Part shown: positions 32,988 through 41,792 of the stretch, piece by piece
How positions within the stretch are numbered: the first letter of the stretch is position 1
Layout: the number at the start of each line of letters is the position of its first letter
Assembly: GCA_016124945.1 (NCBI GenBank)
Contig: WGMT01000036.1
Span: forward strand, 124,001-188,000
Reading direction: 5' to 3'
DNA from: a bacterium
GTDB lineage: Bacteria; Chloroflexota; Anaerolineae; Caldilineales; Caldilineaceae
DNA: 64,000 bases
Translations under genes and position numbers: made by a program
Notes under the pieces: model-generated
Seen by the model: the letters and a program-made list of their open reading frames with translations, nothing else
Told to the model about the DNA's origin: nothing
Databases searched by the model: none

Positions 32988-34112
32988 CTAGCAAACGCGC
33001 TGATAGACGTCTACAGTCTCAGCCGCGCAGCGATTCCATGAAAATTGCGCAGCGTGGACAGGCCCACGGCGGCGTAGATCGGCACGCAGAGATTCGTCTT
33101 CGACGATGGCGCTTAGCGCGCGGACGAGATCGTCGGTCTCTTCCGGGGCAAAGGTGAGCGCCGCGTCCTGGGCCACTTCCTCGATCCCCGGCGCCCGGCT
33201 GCATAAGACAGGCGTGCCACAGGACATCGCTTCCAGCACCGGCATGCCGAACCCTTCGAAGAGGCTGGGGTAGACAAAAGCCAGCGCCGCCCGATACCAG
33301 TCGGGCAGGTCGGCGGCGGGCACATAGCCGGGGAAGTGTACCATGCTTGTCAAACCAAGCACCTGCACCTGCTGGTAGATGGTTTCGTAGAACCATCCCT
33401 GCGCGCCGGCCAGCACCAGGGCAATGTCACGATCCCCTGGGGCAGCCTGCGCACGCCAGGTTGCGTAGGCGTCGATGAGGCGATCCAGATTCTTACGTGG
33501 CTCCAAAGTGCCAAGATAGAGCAGAAAACGCTCGGGCAGGCCCTGTGCCGAACGGAAAGATGCAACCGACGCGTCACTCGGTGTGAAACGTTCAGCCACC
33601 CCATTATACACGACATCCACCTTGTGTGCGTCCACGGCGAAGAAGCGAACCAGATCATTGGCCGTCTGCCCACTGACGGCAATCACACGCCGCGCCCTGC
33701 GCACACTCCACGCACAGAGTTTGGACAGGTACCAACGCTTGGCCGCAGGGAAGCGTTCGGGCATACGCACAAAGCTGAGGTCATGCACCGTCACCACGCC
33801 CGGCGTCGTCGTCGCCAACGGCAGCACGTTGACCAACCCATGCACGAGATCGGCCTCCATACGCGCCAGGGCCAGCGGCAGCGCGCTCTGTTCCCACACA
33901 ATACGCGCCAGAGGACGCTGCGTCGGCCAGCGTGTGCGGCGCACGTCCACACCAGGGCACACAAAACCCGTATCGTTGGCAAACGCCGTCACCCGCAGCC
34001 CGTCGTCGCGCCGTCCTAGCGCGGTGAGCAATTCCTGGCTGTAGACGCTCACCCCCGCGCCACGGTATGTCTGTTCTGTGTTGATGAGTTGGGCGTCGAC
34101 GATAATGTGCAT
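32988..34112 (-). CDS. GT4-family glycosyltransferase
   Basis: 374 residues, GT-B fold. N-terminal half: HIIVDAQLINTEQTYRGAGV, VHDLSFVRMPERFPAAKRWY; C-terminal half: FLLYLGTLEPRKNLDRLIDA, then VYPSLFEGFGMPVLEAMSCG, the E-x7-E retaining motif of GT4 (EGFGMPVLE). Relatives transfer mannose, glucose or rhamnose from nucleotide sugars to polysaccharide chains at the cytosolic membrane face. ATG 34112 follows directly on a repeat array without a ribosome site, so a few residues more or less are possible. It sits between the sugar transferase and a second GT4, fitting one exopolysaccharide unit. Confidence 0.9.
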   Translation of the reverse strand: MHIIVDAQLINTEQTYRGAGVSVYSQELLTALGRRDDGLRVTAFANDTGFVCPGVDVRRTRWPTQRPLARIVWEQSALPLALARMEADLVHGLVNVLPLATTTPGVVTVHDLSFVRMPERFPAAKRWYLSKLCAWSVRRARRVIAVSGQTANDLVRFFAVDAHKVDVVYNGVAERFTPSDASVASFRSAQGLPERFLLYLGTLEPRKNLDRLIDAYATWRAQAAPGDRDIALVLAGAQGWFYETIYQQVQVLGLTSMVHFPGYVPAADLPDWYRAALAFVYPSLFEGFGMPVLEAMSCGTPVLCSRAPGIEEVAQDAALTFAPEETDDLVRALSAIVEDESLRADLRRRGPVHAAQFSWNRCAAETVDVYQRVC

Positions 34113-34244
34113 AGTTGGGGACTGGGGATCAAGGACTGGGGCATAGGCGATTGGGCGATTAAGGGATTGGGGAGACTCGACGAGACCCAATCGCCTAATC
34201 TCACAATCACCCAATCCCCCAGTCCCTAATCACCAGTCACTATC
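34113..34244. repeat. Heptad array with facing arms
   Basis: GGGGACTGGGGATCAAGG-type units and complementary CCCAATCCCCCAGTCCC units; perfect core arms 34145-34155 / 34186-34196. It spans from the start codon of one GT4 gene to the last four codons (TGD and TAG) of the other. Confidence 0.75.
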
Positions 34245-35326
34245 TCTCTGTAAACGTTGACTGTCTCCGCTGCGATCTGCCGCATGGTGTAATGCGCTTC
34301 GATACGGCGGCGACCGGCGGTGGAAAGGTGGGCGCGCAGCGTGGGGTCGTCCATGAGATCTTGTAGGTGACGGCTCAGACTGCTGACGTCTTCTTCGTCG
34401 AAAATCAACCCCGCCTCACCGAGGACATTGGGGATCTCACCGCAGCGACTGCCAATCACCGGCACCCCACAGGACATGGCCTCGATCAGCACACGGCCAA
34501 ATTGTTCCTTCCAGTTGGGGCGGCTGCGGCTAGGCAGCACAAAAGCATCCAATCCCCGGTAAAACGACGGCATCTCGTGCGCCGCCAGGCGTCTGCCCAG
34601 GTCCACACGATGGGCGATGCCCAGTTCTACCGCCAATGCCCGCAAAGAGCTCTGCGCTGCGCCGCTGCCCACGAGCGTCAGCCGCCAATCCCCTGTCAGC
34701 CCGGCGCAGGCGCGCAAGAGTAGATCCACCCCCTTCTCTTCGAGCAAGCCGCCTGCATAGCCAATCTGAAAGGGGCGATCTTGCCGTTCAGGTGACGGTG
34801 AGAAGATCATCGGGTCTACGCCGAATTGGGGGATGACGTGGATCTCGCCGATGTAGCCCTTGCGCCGGAGCACCGCAGCGGCGTCCTGGTTGCCGGCCAA
34901 CGCCACAGGACAGGCCCGATAGTTGGCCGCTTCCATCCACGCGAAGGGAGGCGGATAGCGACGGTCGAGATTCTGCCAGGTAAAAAAGAGCGTCTGCGCG
35001 CCCACGGCTTGCCCGGCGCGCACCGCCAACCAGGTGGCAAGGTTGTACGGCTCCTCGTCCACGTGCAGCACATCGGGCCGGATCTGACGCAACGTCGCCG
35101 CCAACGTCGGGTAAAAGTGCAGATGATAGTTGCCGTTCAACGCCAGTGGGATCACCCGCAGATCGTAGCCTTGTGTGTGGATCGCCTCCGCCAGCTGCCG
35201 TCCTCGCCGATCGTGCCACGAAGGCGGAATCAGCACCGTCAGTTCCACCCCCTGCGCGGCGATCTCCTCGGCTTTACGTTGATATGCGCCCACAACAAGC
35301 GCCTTGCTGATCAGTACAACTCGCAT
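34226..35326 (-). CDS. GT4-family glycosyltransferase
   Basis: 366 residues, GT-B fold. Blocks: VVLISKALVVGAYQRKAEEI, PDVLHVDEEPYNLATWLA, ALAGNQDAAAVLRRKGY, QIGYAGGLLEEKGVDLLLRA and the donor-site segment PNWKEQFGRVLIEAMSCGVP, where the GT4 glutamates are E in WKEQFG and E in VLIEA. ATG 35326 follows AAAGGGGG; the open frame upstream for 44 residues reads repeats. It is first in the minus-strand run leading to the other GT4 and the sugar transferase, and is likely to extend the same polysaccharide. The last residues are repeat-encoded. Confidence 0.88.
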   Translation of the reverse strand: MRVVLISKALVVGAYQRKAEEIAAQGVELTVLIPPSWHDRRGRQLAEAIHTQGYDLRVIPLALNGNYHLHFYPTLAATLRQIRPDVLHVDEEPYNLATWLAVRAGQAVGAQTLFFTWQNLDRRYPPPFAWMEAANYRACPVALAGNQDAAAVLRRKGYIGEIHVIPQFGVDPMIFSPSPERQDRPFQIGYAGGLLEEKGVDLLLRACAGLTGDWRLTLVGSGAAQSSLRALAVELGIAHRVDLGRRLAAHEMPSFYRGLDAFVLPSRSRPNWKEQFGRVLIEAMSCGVPVIGSRCGEIPNVLGEAGLIFDEEDVSSLSRHLQDLMDDPTLRAHLSTAGRRRIEAHYTMRQIAAETVNVYREIVTGD

Positions 35327-35384
35327 CGTCCCCCTTTCCCACATGTCATTATAGATGGCGGGGAAATGTTCGGGCAAAAGAAGG

Positions 35385-35470
35385 GGGGCAGGTAGCAGGT
35401 AGCAGGTGGCAGATAGCAGGTAGCGACGGTAGTCGAGAGATGCGTTGTCAATCGTCAATCGTCAATCAAA
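35385..35470. repeat. GCAGGTA and AATCGTC heptads
   Basis: Six near-identical units of GCAGGTA (about 35387-35425) followed by three AATCGTC units (35449-35466). The rest of the spacer 35327-35704 contains the hairpin at 35476 and no gene. Confidence 0.75.
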
Positions 35471-35501
35471 AAAACGTCCCAGGCCGTGAACGACCTGGGA
35501 C
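35464..35501 (-). terminator. Rho-independent terminator facing left
   Basis: GTCCCAGG / CCTGGGAC (35476-35483 / 35494-35501) with seven T on the minus strand just after the stem. No minus-strand gene lies to its right, so it may stop antisense transcription entering the glycosyltransferase operon from the PhoD side. Confidence 0.65.
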
Positions 35502-35704
35502 ATCTATGATAAACTATCCAGGCTTGCGAAGCGGTTCGCCCGCAACGTATTCGAGCGATCAAACGAGATTCGGGAAAGCACCGGTTCACCCGGATAGATT
35601 GTTATTTTGTTGCTTGCTGATGTTTTTATTCTCGCACAACTTTGTTAACGCTGTGTTGCGATAGGATTAGCGTTTGGTTTGTTTTCAGATTGGATAACTT
35701 AACC

Positions 35705-37450
35705 ATGCGACACGTATCCCCCATTCACGCCTTCGCACTTTGCCTGTCTATGCTGCTGAGTGCGTGCACCATTCCCCCAATCACCCTCCCGGCCACACCA
35801 GTCATCTCAGTGCAGCCACCCCCGCCCACCTTCCCCTACGGCGTCGCCGCCGGAGACGTCGACCAGCACAGCGCCGTCCTCTGGGCGCACAGCACGGTGA
35901 CAGGGCCGATCACCTTTACAGTGGAAGGGCCTGATCTTGCCACCCCGCGCCTCCTCACCGCTGCCGTCGTCGACGCCGCCACGCCCATCACAGCGACGGC
36001 GACCGATCTCACTCCTGGCACAACCTACCGCTACGACGTAGAAAACGCCGCCGGTGACCACCTGCGCGGACAATTCCGCACCCCCGCCGCCGAAGGCCGC
36101 AACGGTCTACGCTTCGGCGCATCAGGCGACTGGCGCGGGGACATGGCGCCCTATCCCGCCATCGCCAACGTGGCCGAACGCCACCTCGATTTCTTCATCC
36201 TCATGGGCGACAACCTCTACGCCGACGTCTCGTCCGCTGCCGTCGACGGTCAAGCGCGCACACTAGACGACTTCCGCCGCAAATACGCCGAAGTCTACGC
36301 GGCGATGGACGGCGAAAACCCGTGGCCGATGCTGCGGGCGTCCACGCCGCTCTACGCCACGATTGACGACCACGAAGTGCTCAACGACTTCGCCGGCGGC
36401 GCCGAAGCGGCCCGCGACGGCCGCTTCCCCGAAGAAACGGGGCTGATCAACGACACCGCCACCTACGAAAACGCCCTCCAGGCCATGCACGACTACCTGC
36501 CCCTCGCTGCGGAATTCTACGGCAACGTCGGCGATCCGCGCATAGACGGCGAACGCAAGCTCTACCGCTACCGCACCTTCGGGCAAGACGCCGCCCTCCT
36601 CATCACCGACAGCCGATCCTTCCGCGATCTGCCCCTGGCCCGCCCCGACCGCAACGACGCCGACGCCGTAGCCCGCTTTCGGCAGGCCACCTTCCGCGAG
36701 GATCGCACCATGCTTGGCTCGGCGCAACTGGCCGATCTCAAACGCGACCTGCTCGACGCACACCAACGGGGTGTCTCCTGGATCTTTGTGGTGGTGTCGG
36801 TGCCGGTACAGAACCGCGGGTTGATCTCTACACAAGATCGCTTCGAAGGCTTTGCCGCCGAACGCGCCGATCTGCTCGGCTTTATCGCCGGCCAGGGGAT
36901 CTGCAACGTCGTCTTCATCGCCGCCGACATCCACGGCACACTGGTGAACGACATCCACTACCGCACCGCCCAAGACGCGCCCGATCAGCCCACCGGCGCT
37001 TTCGAAATCACCGTCGGCCCCGCGGCCTACTACCCCGCGCTAGGCGAAGTGGTGCGTGTCCACGGCCTCGATACCGGCTACGTCACCGAAGAAGAATCTA
37101 CCCTCTACAGCAGCCTGCCCGTCGCCGCCGATACGGACGATGTCGTCGATGATCGCGACGATTGGGTGAAGGCCAAGATCAACGAAGAATTGATCGCCAC
37201 CGGCTACAACCCACTGGGGCTGGCCGATTCGGGATTAGATGTGGCATTGATTGAGGGCGACTACGTGTTGGTGGAGTATTTCGGCTGGAGCGAATTCGAG
37301 ATCGACGCAGCGCAGCAATCACTGACGGTGACCACCTACGGCATCGCCCCCTACGGCACGCAGACCTTGGCGCAAGATCGGGCGTCTGTCCTGGCGCGGA
37401 CGCCGGAGATCGTGGGGCAGTTCGTGGTGCAGCCGGCGGCTTGTCGCTGA
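35705..37450 (+). CDS. PhoD-like metallophosphatase lipoprotein
   Basis: 581 residues from ATG 35705. Signal with lipobox LLSAC (Cys20), so exported and lipid-anchored. An N-terminal fibronectin-like domain (VAAGDVDQHSAVLWAHS, TTYRYDVENAAGDHLRGQFR) precedes the PhoD-type metal-binding core: FGASGDWRGD, LMGDNLYAD, TIDDHEVLNDF, TDSRSFRD and AADIHG. These supply the Asp, Asn and His ligands for the calcium-iron or similar centre of PhoD phosphodiesterase/phosphatases. It probably frees phosphate from extracellular phosphodiesters. In-frame start at 35642 would lengthen the N-terminus past the signal and is rejected. A stem-loop follows the stop. Confidence 0.87.
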   Translation: MRHVSPIHAFALCLSMLLSACTIPPITLPATPVISVQPPPPTFPYGVAAGDVDQHSAVLWAHSTVTGPITFTVEGPDLATPRLLTAAVVDAATPITATATDLTPGTTYRYDVENAAGDHLRGQFRTPAAEGRNGLRFGASGDWRGDMAPYPAIANVAERHLDFFILMGDNLYADVSSAAVDGQARTLDDFRRKYAEVYAAMDGENPWPMLRASTPLYATIDDHEVLNDFAGGAEAARDGRFPEETGLINDTATYENALQAMHDYLPLAAEFYGNVGDPRIDGERKLYRYRTFGQDAALLITDSRSFRDLPLARPDRNDADAVARFRQATFREDRTMLGSAQLADLKRDLLDAHQRGVSWIFVVVSVPVQNRGLISTQDRFEGFAAERADLLGFIAGQGICNVVFIAADIHGTLVNDIHYRTAQDAPDQPTGAFEITVGPAAYYPALGEVVRVHGLDTGYVTEEESTLYSSLPVAADTDDVVDDRDDWVKAKINEELIATGYNPLGLADSGLDVALIEGDYVLVEYFGWSEFEIDAAQQSLTVTTYGIAPYGTQTLAQDRASVLARTPEIVGQFVVQPAACR

Positions 37451-37456
37451 TGCCGA

Positions 37457-37488
37457 AACCCGCCAGGTTACAGAAAACCTGGCGGGTT
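37457..37488 (+). terminator. Stem-loop after phoD-like gene
   Basis: AACCCGCCAGGTT / AACCTGGCGGGTT, 13 perfect pairs (37457-37469 / 37476-37488) six bases after the stop. No strong T-run follows, so termination efficiency is uncertain. Confidence 0.6.
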
Positions 37489-37553
37489 GGGATTGGCGTC
37501 TTGATTACGTGCGACGGCGTTTGTCCTGATAGAATACAGATACTCAGAAATTC

Positions 37554-37627
37554 ATCCACAGATTTTCCGGATTTAAAGGATTTCCAGCGGATTTTCTGAA
37601 TCCACTTAAGCTGTGAAATCTGTGGAT
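37554..37627. repeat. Short inverted repeat, ATCCACAGATTT family
   Basis: Arms 37554-37565 / 37616-37627 (12 bp, perfect) around AAAGGATTT-type filler, like those at 260, 38611, 41620 and 46611. It ends 30 bases before the next gene. Confidence 0.75.
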
Positions 37628-37662
37628 CAATCTGCCCGCCTTCCATCCAGGAGAATCATGAG

Positions 37663-38598
37663 ATGAAACGACGTTCTGCCCTGCTGACGTGGGTGATTTT
37701 GCCCGTATTGCTCTTCGTGCTCGTCGCTTGTGGACAATCTGAGCCGACACCGGAGCCGACGGCGACAGCGCTGCCCCCCACGGCAACGCCCGTCCCACCT
37801 ACGCCGGAACCGCCGACAGCCACACCGGAACCCACGACTGCGCCCACGGATACACCTGCCCCCGCGCCGACGGCGGCCTCCACCGAAGCGCCTGCTGAGG
37901 AAGCAAACGGGCTGGGACAGATCACCATCGGTCTCAACCTCAATTTCCCGCCCTTCGCCTACCGCGGAGAGGAAAACCAGTGGGAAGGGTTCGACGTGGA
38001 TCTGATGAATGCACTGGCCGCAACCAGTGGCTTTCAGGTCCGTTACCTGGGCATGCCTTTTGAGGGGATGTTGGAACGCGGTCTTTCGTCCAGCGAGATC
38101 GACGCCGTGATCAGCGCCATCACCGTCACTGAGGAACGGGCCGCTGTGGTCGATTTCAGCGAGCCGTATTTTGACGGCAGCCAGGGGCTGGCCGTACGTA
38201 ACGACAACGGAACGATTCAGAGCGTCACCGACATCACCGCCGACACGCGCGTTGGTGTCAAAATCGCCACCACGGGAGCCGAGTATGCCGCCGCCAATTT
38301 GCCGGTGACGGCCGTCCCCTACGAAGAATCGCAGTTGCTCGTCGACGCACTGGTCAACGGCGAAGTGGACGCCATCGTGCTTGATGCCGGTGTCCTCGCC
38401 TGGTACGTCAACAGCGGCATAGCCATCACCCTGATCGACAGCCACCTCACCAACGAAGCCTACGCCGTCGCCGTCAACCAGGCCCGCCCCGACGTCCTCG
38501 CAGCCGTCAACGCCGCGCTGGCTCAGGTCCGCGTAGACGGCACATACGACGCGTTACTCGTCAAGTGGTTCGGGCAAGATTTCGCGGATCAGCAGTAG
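37663..38598 (+). CDS. Amino-acid-type ABC substrate-binding lipoprotein (SBP_bac_3)
   Basis: 311 residues. Signal with lipobox LVAC (Cys23), then a linker of about 60 residues made of Pro, Thr and Glu (PTPEPTATALPPTATPVPPT and onward), which is a spacer to the cell surface. The binding fold begins ITIGLNLNFPPFAYRGEENQ and contains WEGFDVDLMNALAA, DAVISAITVTEERAAVVDFS, VGVKIATTGAEYA and the C-terminal VNAALAQVRVDGTYDALLVK. Family 3 proteins bind amino acids or small polar solutes. AGGAG precedes by 11 bases. No permease gene is adjacent, so it is an orphan or serves as a sensor. Confidence 0.9.
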   Translation: MKRRSALLTWVILPVLLFVLVACGQSEPTPEPTATALPPTATPVPPTPEPPTATPEPTTAPTDTPAPAPTAASTEAPAEEANGLGQITIGLNLNFPPFAYRGEENQWEGFDVDLMNALAATSGFQVRYLGMPFEGMLERGLSSSEIDAVISAITVTEERAAVVDFSEPYFDGSQGLAVRNDNGTIQSVTDITADTRVGVKIATTGAEYAAANLPVTAVPYEESQLLVDALVNGEVDAIVLDAGVLAWYVNSGIAITLIDSHLTNEAYAVAVNQARPDVLAAVNAALAQVRVDGTYDALLVKWFGQDFADQQ

Positions 38599-38610
38599 AC
38601 AAGATACCTA

Positions 38611-38758
38611 CCGCAAAGACGCAAAGGCCGCAAAGAGCAGAAAAAGAAGAGGATACACAGATTAAAAGGATTCAGAAGAATCTTCTGGAAATCCTTCAAA
38701 TCCGTGTAATCTGTGGATCTTCTTCTCTCTGCTCTTTGCGGCCTTTGCGCCTTTGCGG
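38611..38758. repeat. CGCAAAGGC-type inverted repeat
   Basis: Perfect 20-bp arms 38621-38640 / 38729-38748 (GCAAAGGCCGCAAAGAGCAG) extended imperfectly on both sides. Separates convergent genes; both stop codons lie within 30 bases. Confidence 0.85.
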
Positions 38759-38785
38759 TGAACTTCTTTGCGGTGAACTTCTGCC

Positions 38786-39577
38786 TTATTGCAGCGCGTC
38801 CAGCTTGCCGCCGTCGATCTGAATCGTGGCCCCGCTGACATAGGAGGCCGCCTCCGACGCCAGGAAGACGACGACGTTGGCGAATTCCTCGGGCGTGCCC
38901 AGCCGCCCGGCGGGGATGCTGGCCTGTGATTCGGCCTTGACCTCTTCGACAGCCTTGCCGCTGCGTTTGGCTGCGGCGTGATCAAGTTCGTCGATGCGCT
39001 CGGTGGCAATACGGCCCGGCGCCACCACATTGACGGTGACGCCGGCGGGCGTCACTTCTTTGATCATGGTGCGCACGGTGCCGAGGATGCCGGTGCGCAT
39101 GGCATTCGACAGCACCAGATTCGGGATCGGCTGCTTGATCGACGAGCTGGTGATGGCGATGATGCGCCCCCAACCGGCGGCTTTCATCGGGCCGAGGACG
39201 GCTTGCGAGAGCCAGACGAAGCTCATCAGGTTCTGATCAAACGCCTTGTACCACTGCTCGGTGTTAACGTTCTCGAAGCCACCGGCAGGCGGCCCCCCGG
39301 CGTTGTGGACGGCGATGTCGACGCCACCGAATTCTTCAATGCAGCGCTGCACGGGCGCGTTGACGCCGTCCTCGCGGCTGACGTCGGCGGCTACACCGAT
39401 GACGCGCACGCCTGTCTCGGCGCGGATCTTTTCGGCGGCTTCGTCAATGTGGTCCTGGCTGCGGCTGGTGATGACCAGATCACAGCCTTCGCGGGCCAGG
39501 CCCAGGGCGCAGGCATAGCCCAATCCACGGCTGGCCGCCAGCACGACGGCGCGTTTCCCCTTCAATCCAAAATCCAT
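38786..39577 (-). CDS. Atypical short-chain dehydrogenase/reductase-like protein
   Basis: 263 residues with the SDR fold: cofactor motif VVLAASRGLGYA (11-22; the usual T-G-x3-G-x-G begins with A-A), HNAGG (91-95; usual NNAG), and the C-terminal VAPGRIATERI. The catalytic serine is present (Ser144 region, ITSSSIKQP) but the Tyr and Lys expected 13 and 17 residues on are Ser157 and Arg161 (LSNAMRTG). So classical hydride-transfer chemistry is doubtful; some BKR-like SDR groups are known to lack the tetrad. ATG 39577 overlaps the upstream gene's stop by one base (TAATG), meaning translational coupling to the DHDPS-like gene. Confidence 0.83.
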   Translation of the reverse strand: MDFGLKGKRAVVLAASRGLGYACALGLAREGCDLVITSRSQDHIDEAAEKIRAETGVRVIGVAADVSREDGVNAPVQRCIEEFGGVDIAVHNAGGPPAGGFENVNTEQWYKAFDQNLMSFVWLSQAVLGPMKAAGWGRIIAITSSSIKQPIPNLVLSNAMRTGILGTVRTMIKEVTPAGVTVNVVAPGRIATERIDELDHAAAKRSGKAVEEVKAESQASIPAGRLGTPEEFANVVVFLASEAASYVSGATIQIDGGKLDALQ

Positions 39578-40485
39578 TAGTCACTCTCCAGCATGTTGAG
39601 TCGGGTGAGAATATCGTTGAGGTCGTCCAATGTAAGATCGTCCACGGGCATGAATGGCTTGCGCAGGGTGGGCGAAGCAATGGCGCCCCGTTTGGCGTAG
39701 ATGTGTTTGCGCAGGGCCAGGTTGATCCCCTTCTGGTTCTCAAAGCGGATCAGCGGCACGTAGTGGTAGAAGGTCTCCGTCGCGCCGTCGATGTCGCCTG
39801 CCGTCCACTTGCGGTGGATTTCCACCAGGATTTCGGGGAAGGCGAAACCGGTCATGGTGCCGGTGGCGCCGTGGCGCAGCTCTTCGAGGAACATCATGCC
39901 GCCTAGCCCGCCAAAGATGACCATGTCTGGGCAAACTTTGCGTACGAAACCGACTTTGGTGGGCGACGGTTCGTCTTCGAGTTTGAGGAAGTTGCAGATC
40001 GGCGCTTCCTCGGCAATGCGGGCGATGGTCTCGACGGTCATGGTGACGCCGGTGCTGGTAGGGTGATCCTGCACGATGATGGGGATGTCCACGGCGTCGG
40101 CGATGGTGAGGTAGTGGCCGCGGATCGCCTCTTGATCGGCTTTCATGAACTTGGGCGGCGCGATCATCACGGCCTTCGCCCCCAATTCCTGGGCGCGCTT
40201 GCTGCGGATCAGACAGCCTTCGGTGGTGTCGTCGTGGCTGGTGCCCACGCAGATGGAGATGCGCCCATCGTTGGCCTTGAGCACACCGTCGATGATCAGA
40301 TCGCGTTCGTCCTCGTGCACCTTGCTCGTCTCGCCCAGCACGCCAAGGATGGTCATGCCGTTGACGCCCTTCACCACGTTGAAATCGGTGAGCGTCTTCA
40401 AGCTCGCCAGATCCAACGAAGAATCGGGGTGAAACGGGGTGGGTGTGATGTTGTAGATGCCGGTTACATAGCTAAAGTCTTGCAT
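39577..40485 (-). CDS. DHDPS/N-acetylneuraminate-lyase family protein
   Basis: 302 residues of the DapA-type aldolase superfamily. The Schiff-base lysine is Lys168 (CNFLKLEDEPSP), and the entry motif LGVLGETSKVHEDE replaces the canonical GTTGE. The proton-relay Tyr of true DapA (in YNxP) is missing: the block reads VQDHPTSTG, Gln139 at that place. The protein is thus an aldolase or dehydratase on another 2-oxo acid, as in keto-deoxy sugar-acid breakdown, rather than a lysine enzyme. ATG 40485 follows GGAGAGG. It is coupled to the SDR downstream and preceded by an epimerase, fitting sugar-acid degradation. Confidence 0.85.
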   Translation of the reverse strand: MQDFSYVTGIYNITPTPFHPDSSLDLASLKTLTDFNVVKGVNGMTILGVLGETSKVHEDERDLIIDGVLKANDGRISICVGTSHDDTTEGCLIRSKRAQELGAKAVMIAPPKFMKADQEAIRGHYLTIADAVDIPIIVQDHPTSTGVTMTVETIARIAEEAPICNFLKLEDEPSPTKVGFVRKVCPDMVIFGGLGGMMFLEELRHGATGTMTGFAFPEILVEIHRKWTAGDIDGATETFYHYVPLIRFENQKGINLALRKHIYAKRGAIASPTLRKPFMPVDDLTLDDLNDILTRLNMLESD

Positions 40486-40504
40486 AGAACCTCTCCTGGA
40501 GTGG

Positions 40505-40650
40505 GGAAGATTTACAATTAACAATTGACGATTTTCTGTTCAGCCTATGAATTCGTGATTGGCTAATTCGCTTGGCCGAGAATGTCGGCCCAAGCACTAT
40601 CATTTCCTCAATACGACAATCGTCAATCGTTAATCGTAAATACTTGTCAT
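40505..40650. repeat. AATTGAC/AATCGTC heptads
   Basis: AATTAACAATTGACGATT at 40514-40531 and ACAATCGTCAATCGTTAATC at 40615-40634 face each other; a weaker GCTTGGCCGA / TCGGCCCAAGC pair lies between. No promoter seen. Confidence 0.6.
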
Positions 40651-41598
40651 CGTTTTGATTCCCTCTAAAAGTTCAATTTTCGCACTGAATCCCGTCTCCG
40701 CCACCAATCGCTGGATGTCGAGCGGGATGCGGGTGTTGGGTGCGAGTTGGGCGATGTCGGCGGCGCTGGGATCGTCGATCCACGTGGCCTGCAAGCCGTG
40801 GGCAGCAAAGCGTGCCACCAGTTCGGCAAAGGTGGTGGGGACGCCGGTGCTGATGTTGTAGGCAGGATACCGCCATTGGGGCGCATTGAGCAACATCCAG
40901 ACGGCGCGGGCCACGTCTTCGGCGTGGACCCAGTCGCGGCTGACATCGGGGCCGGCGACGCGGATGGGTTTGCCGGCTGACCATGCGCTGTAGATGCGGT
41001 TCATCAAGCTGGTGCGGCTGCGGCTGCCGGTGGTTCGTTCCATCGGCCCGTAGACCGAGGCCAGCCGCACCGATGTCATGGGCTTGCCGGACAGGGCGGC
41101 GTAGCGGGTGGTGAGCAGTTCGCCGCCGTATTTGGTGATGGCGTAGAGGTTGTTCATCTCCAGCGGGCCGTCTTCGGGCAGGGGCGAGGGCAGGCGGGCA
41201 GCATCCACTGAGTAGACGCCGCTGCTGCTGACATTGATCACCTGCTGCACCGAAGACACTGCCATTGCCGCATCCAGCACATTGACGGTGCCGCCCAGGT
41301 TCACGTCGACGATGCGGGTGGGGTCGGCGGCCTCTTGCTCGTCGGTGGCAGTGATGGCGGCAGCATGGACGATGTGCGTGATCCGCTGATCCTCAACCAG
41401 GGCGCGCACCGCCTGCCGATCCGCGATGTTCAGCCGAACGTTGATCAGGTTGTCCGCTACAGGCTGCAAAAAGGACGAGGCGATCTCGTCCATAGCCGCC
41501 ACATCGGCGGCGACAACCTTCGTCGCGGGCAGATCCGCCAGAAAGCGGACTACGTTAATTCCCACAAAACCCAAACCGCCTGTAACCAGAATCCGCAT
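40630..41598 (-). CDS. NAD-dependent epimerase/dehydratase
   Basis: 322 residues, extended SDR. RILVTGGLGFVGINVVRFL carries the GxxGxxG cofactor site; the catalytic Tyr-x3-Lys is YAITKYGG, with SSSGVYS as the serine strand, and later VYGPMERT and RDWVHAEDVARAVWML. The family interconverts or oxidises sugar nucleotides or free sugars: UDP-glucose 4-epimerase and uronate dehydrogenase are typical. ATG 41598 is preceded by GAGGA; the longer frame reads through a repeat. Placed between a Gfo/Idh/MocA oxidoreductase and a DHDPS-like lyase, a sugar or sugar-acid substrate is probable. Confidence 0.88.
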   Translation of the reverse strand: MRILVTGGLGFVGINVVRFLADLPATKVVAADVAAMDEIASSFLQPVADNLINVRLNIADRQAVRALVEDQRITHIVHAAAITATDEQEAADPTRIVDVNLGGTVNVLDAAMAVSSVQQVINVSSSGVYSVDAARLPSPLPEDGPLEMNNLYAITKYGGELLTTRYAALSGKPMTSVRLASVYGPMERTTGSRSRTSLMNRIYSAWSAGKPIRVAGPDVSRDWVHAEDVARAVWMLLNAPQWRYPAYNISTGVPTTFAELVARFAAHGLQATWIDDPSAADIAQLAPNTRIPLDIQRLVAETGFSAKIELLEGIKTMTSIYD

Positions 41599-41619
41599 AA
41601 ACAAGTCCTCAAAAATTTT

Positions 41620-41788
41620 CACCGCAAAGGCGCAAAGAACGCAAAGAGAAGAAAAGAGATCCACAGATTACACGGATTTTCAGGATTTCTAGAGGATTTT
41701 TCTCAAACTTCTGCAATCCTTGTAATCCGTGAAATCCGTGGATTGTCTTCTTCTCTCTGCTCTTTGCGTTCTTTGCGCCTTTGCGGTG
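41620..41788. repeat. CGCAAAGGC-type inverted repeat, 28-bp arms
   Basis: Perfect arms 41620-41647 / 41761-41788; in between, ATCCACAGATTACACGG and a matching AATCCGTGAAATCCGTGGAT. The most complete copy of the family found at 260, 37554, 38611 and 46611. Reading frames through it give KAQRTQR-like peptides that are not proteins. Confidence 0.92.
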
Positions 41789-41792
41789 AATC

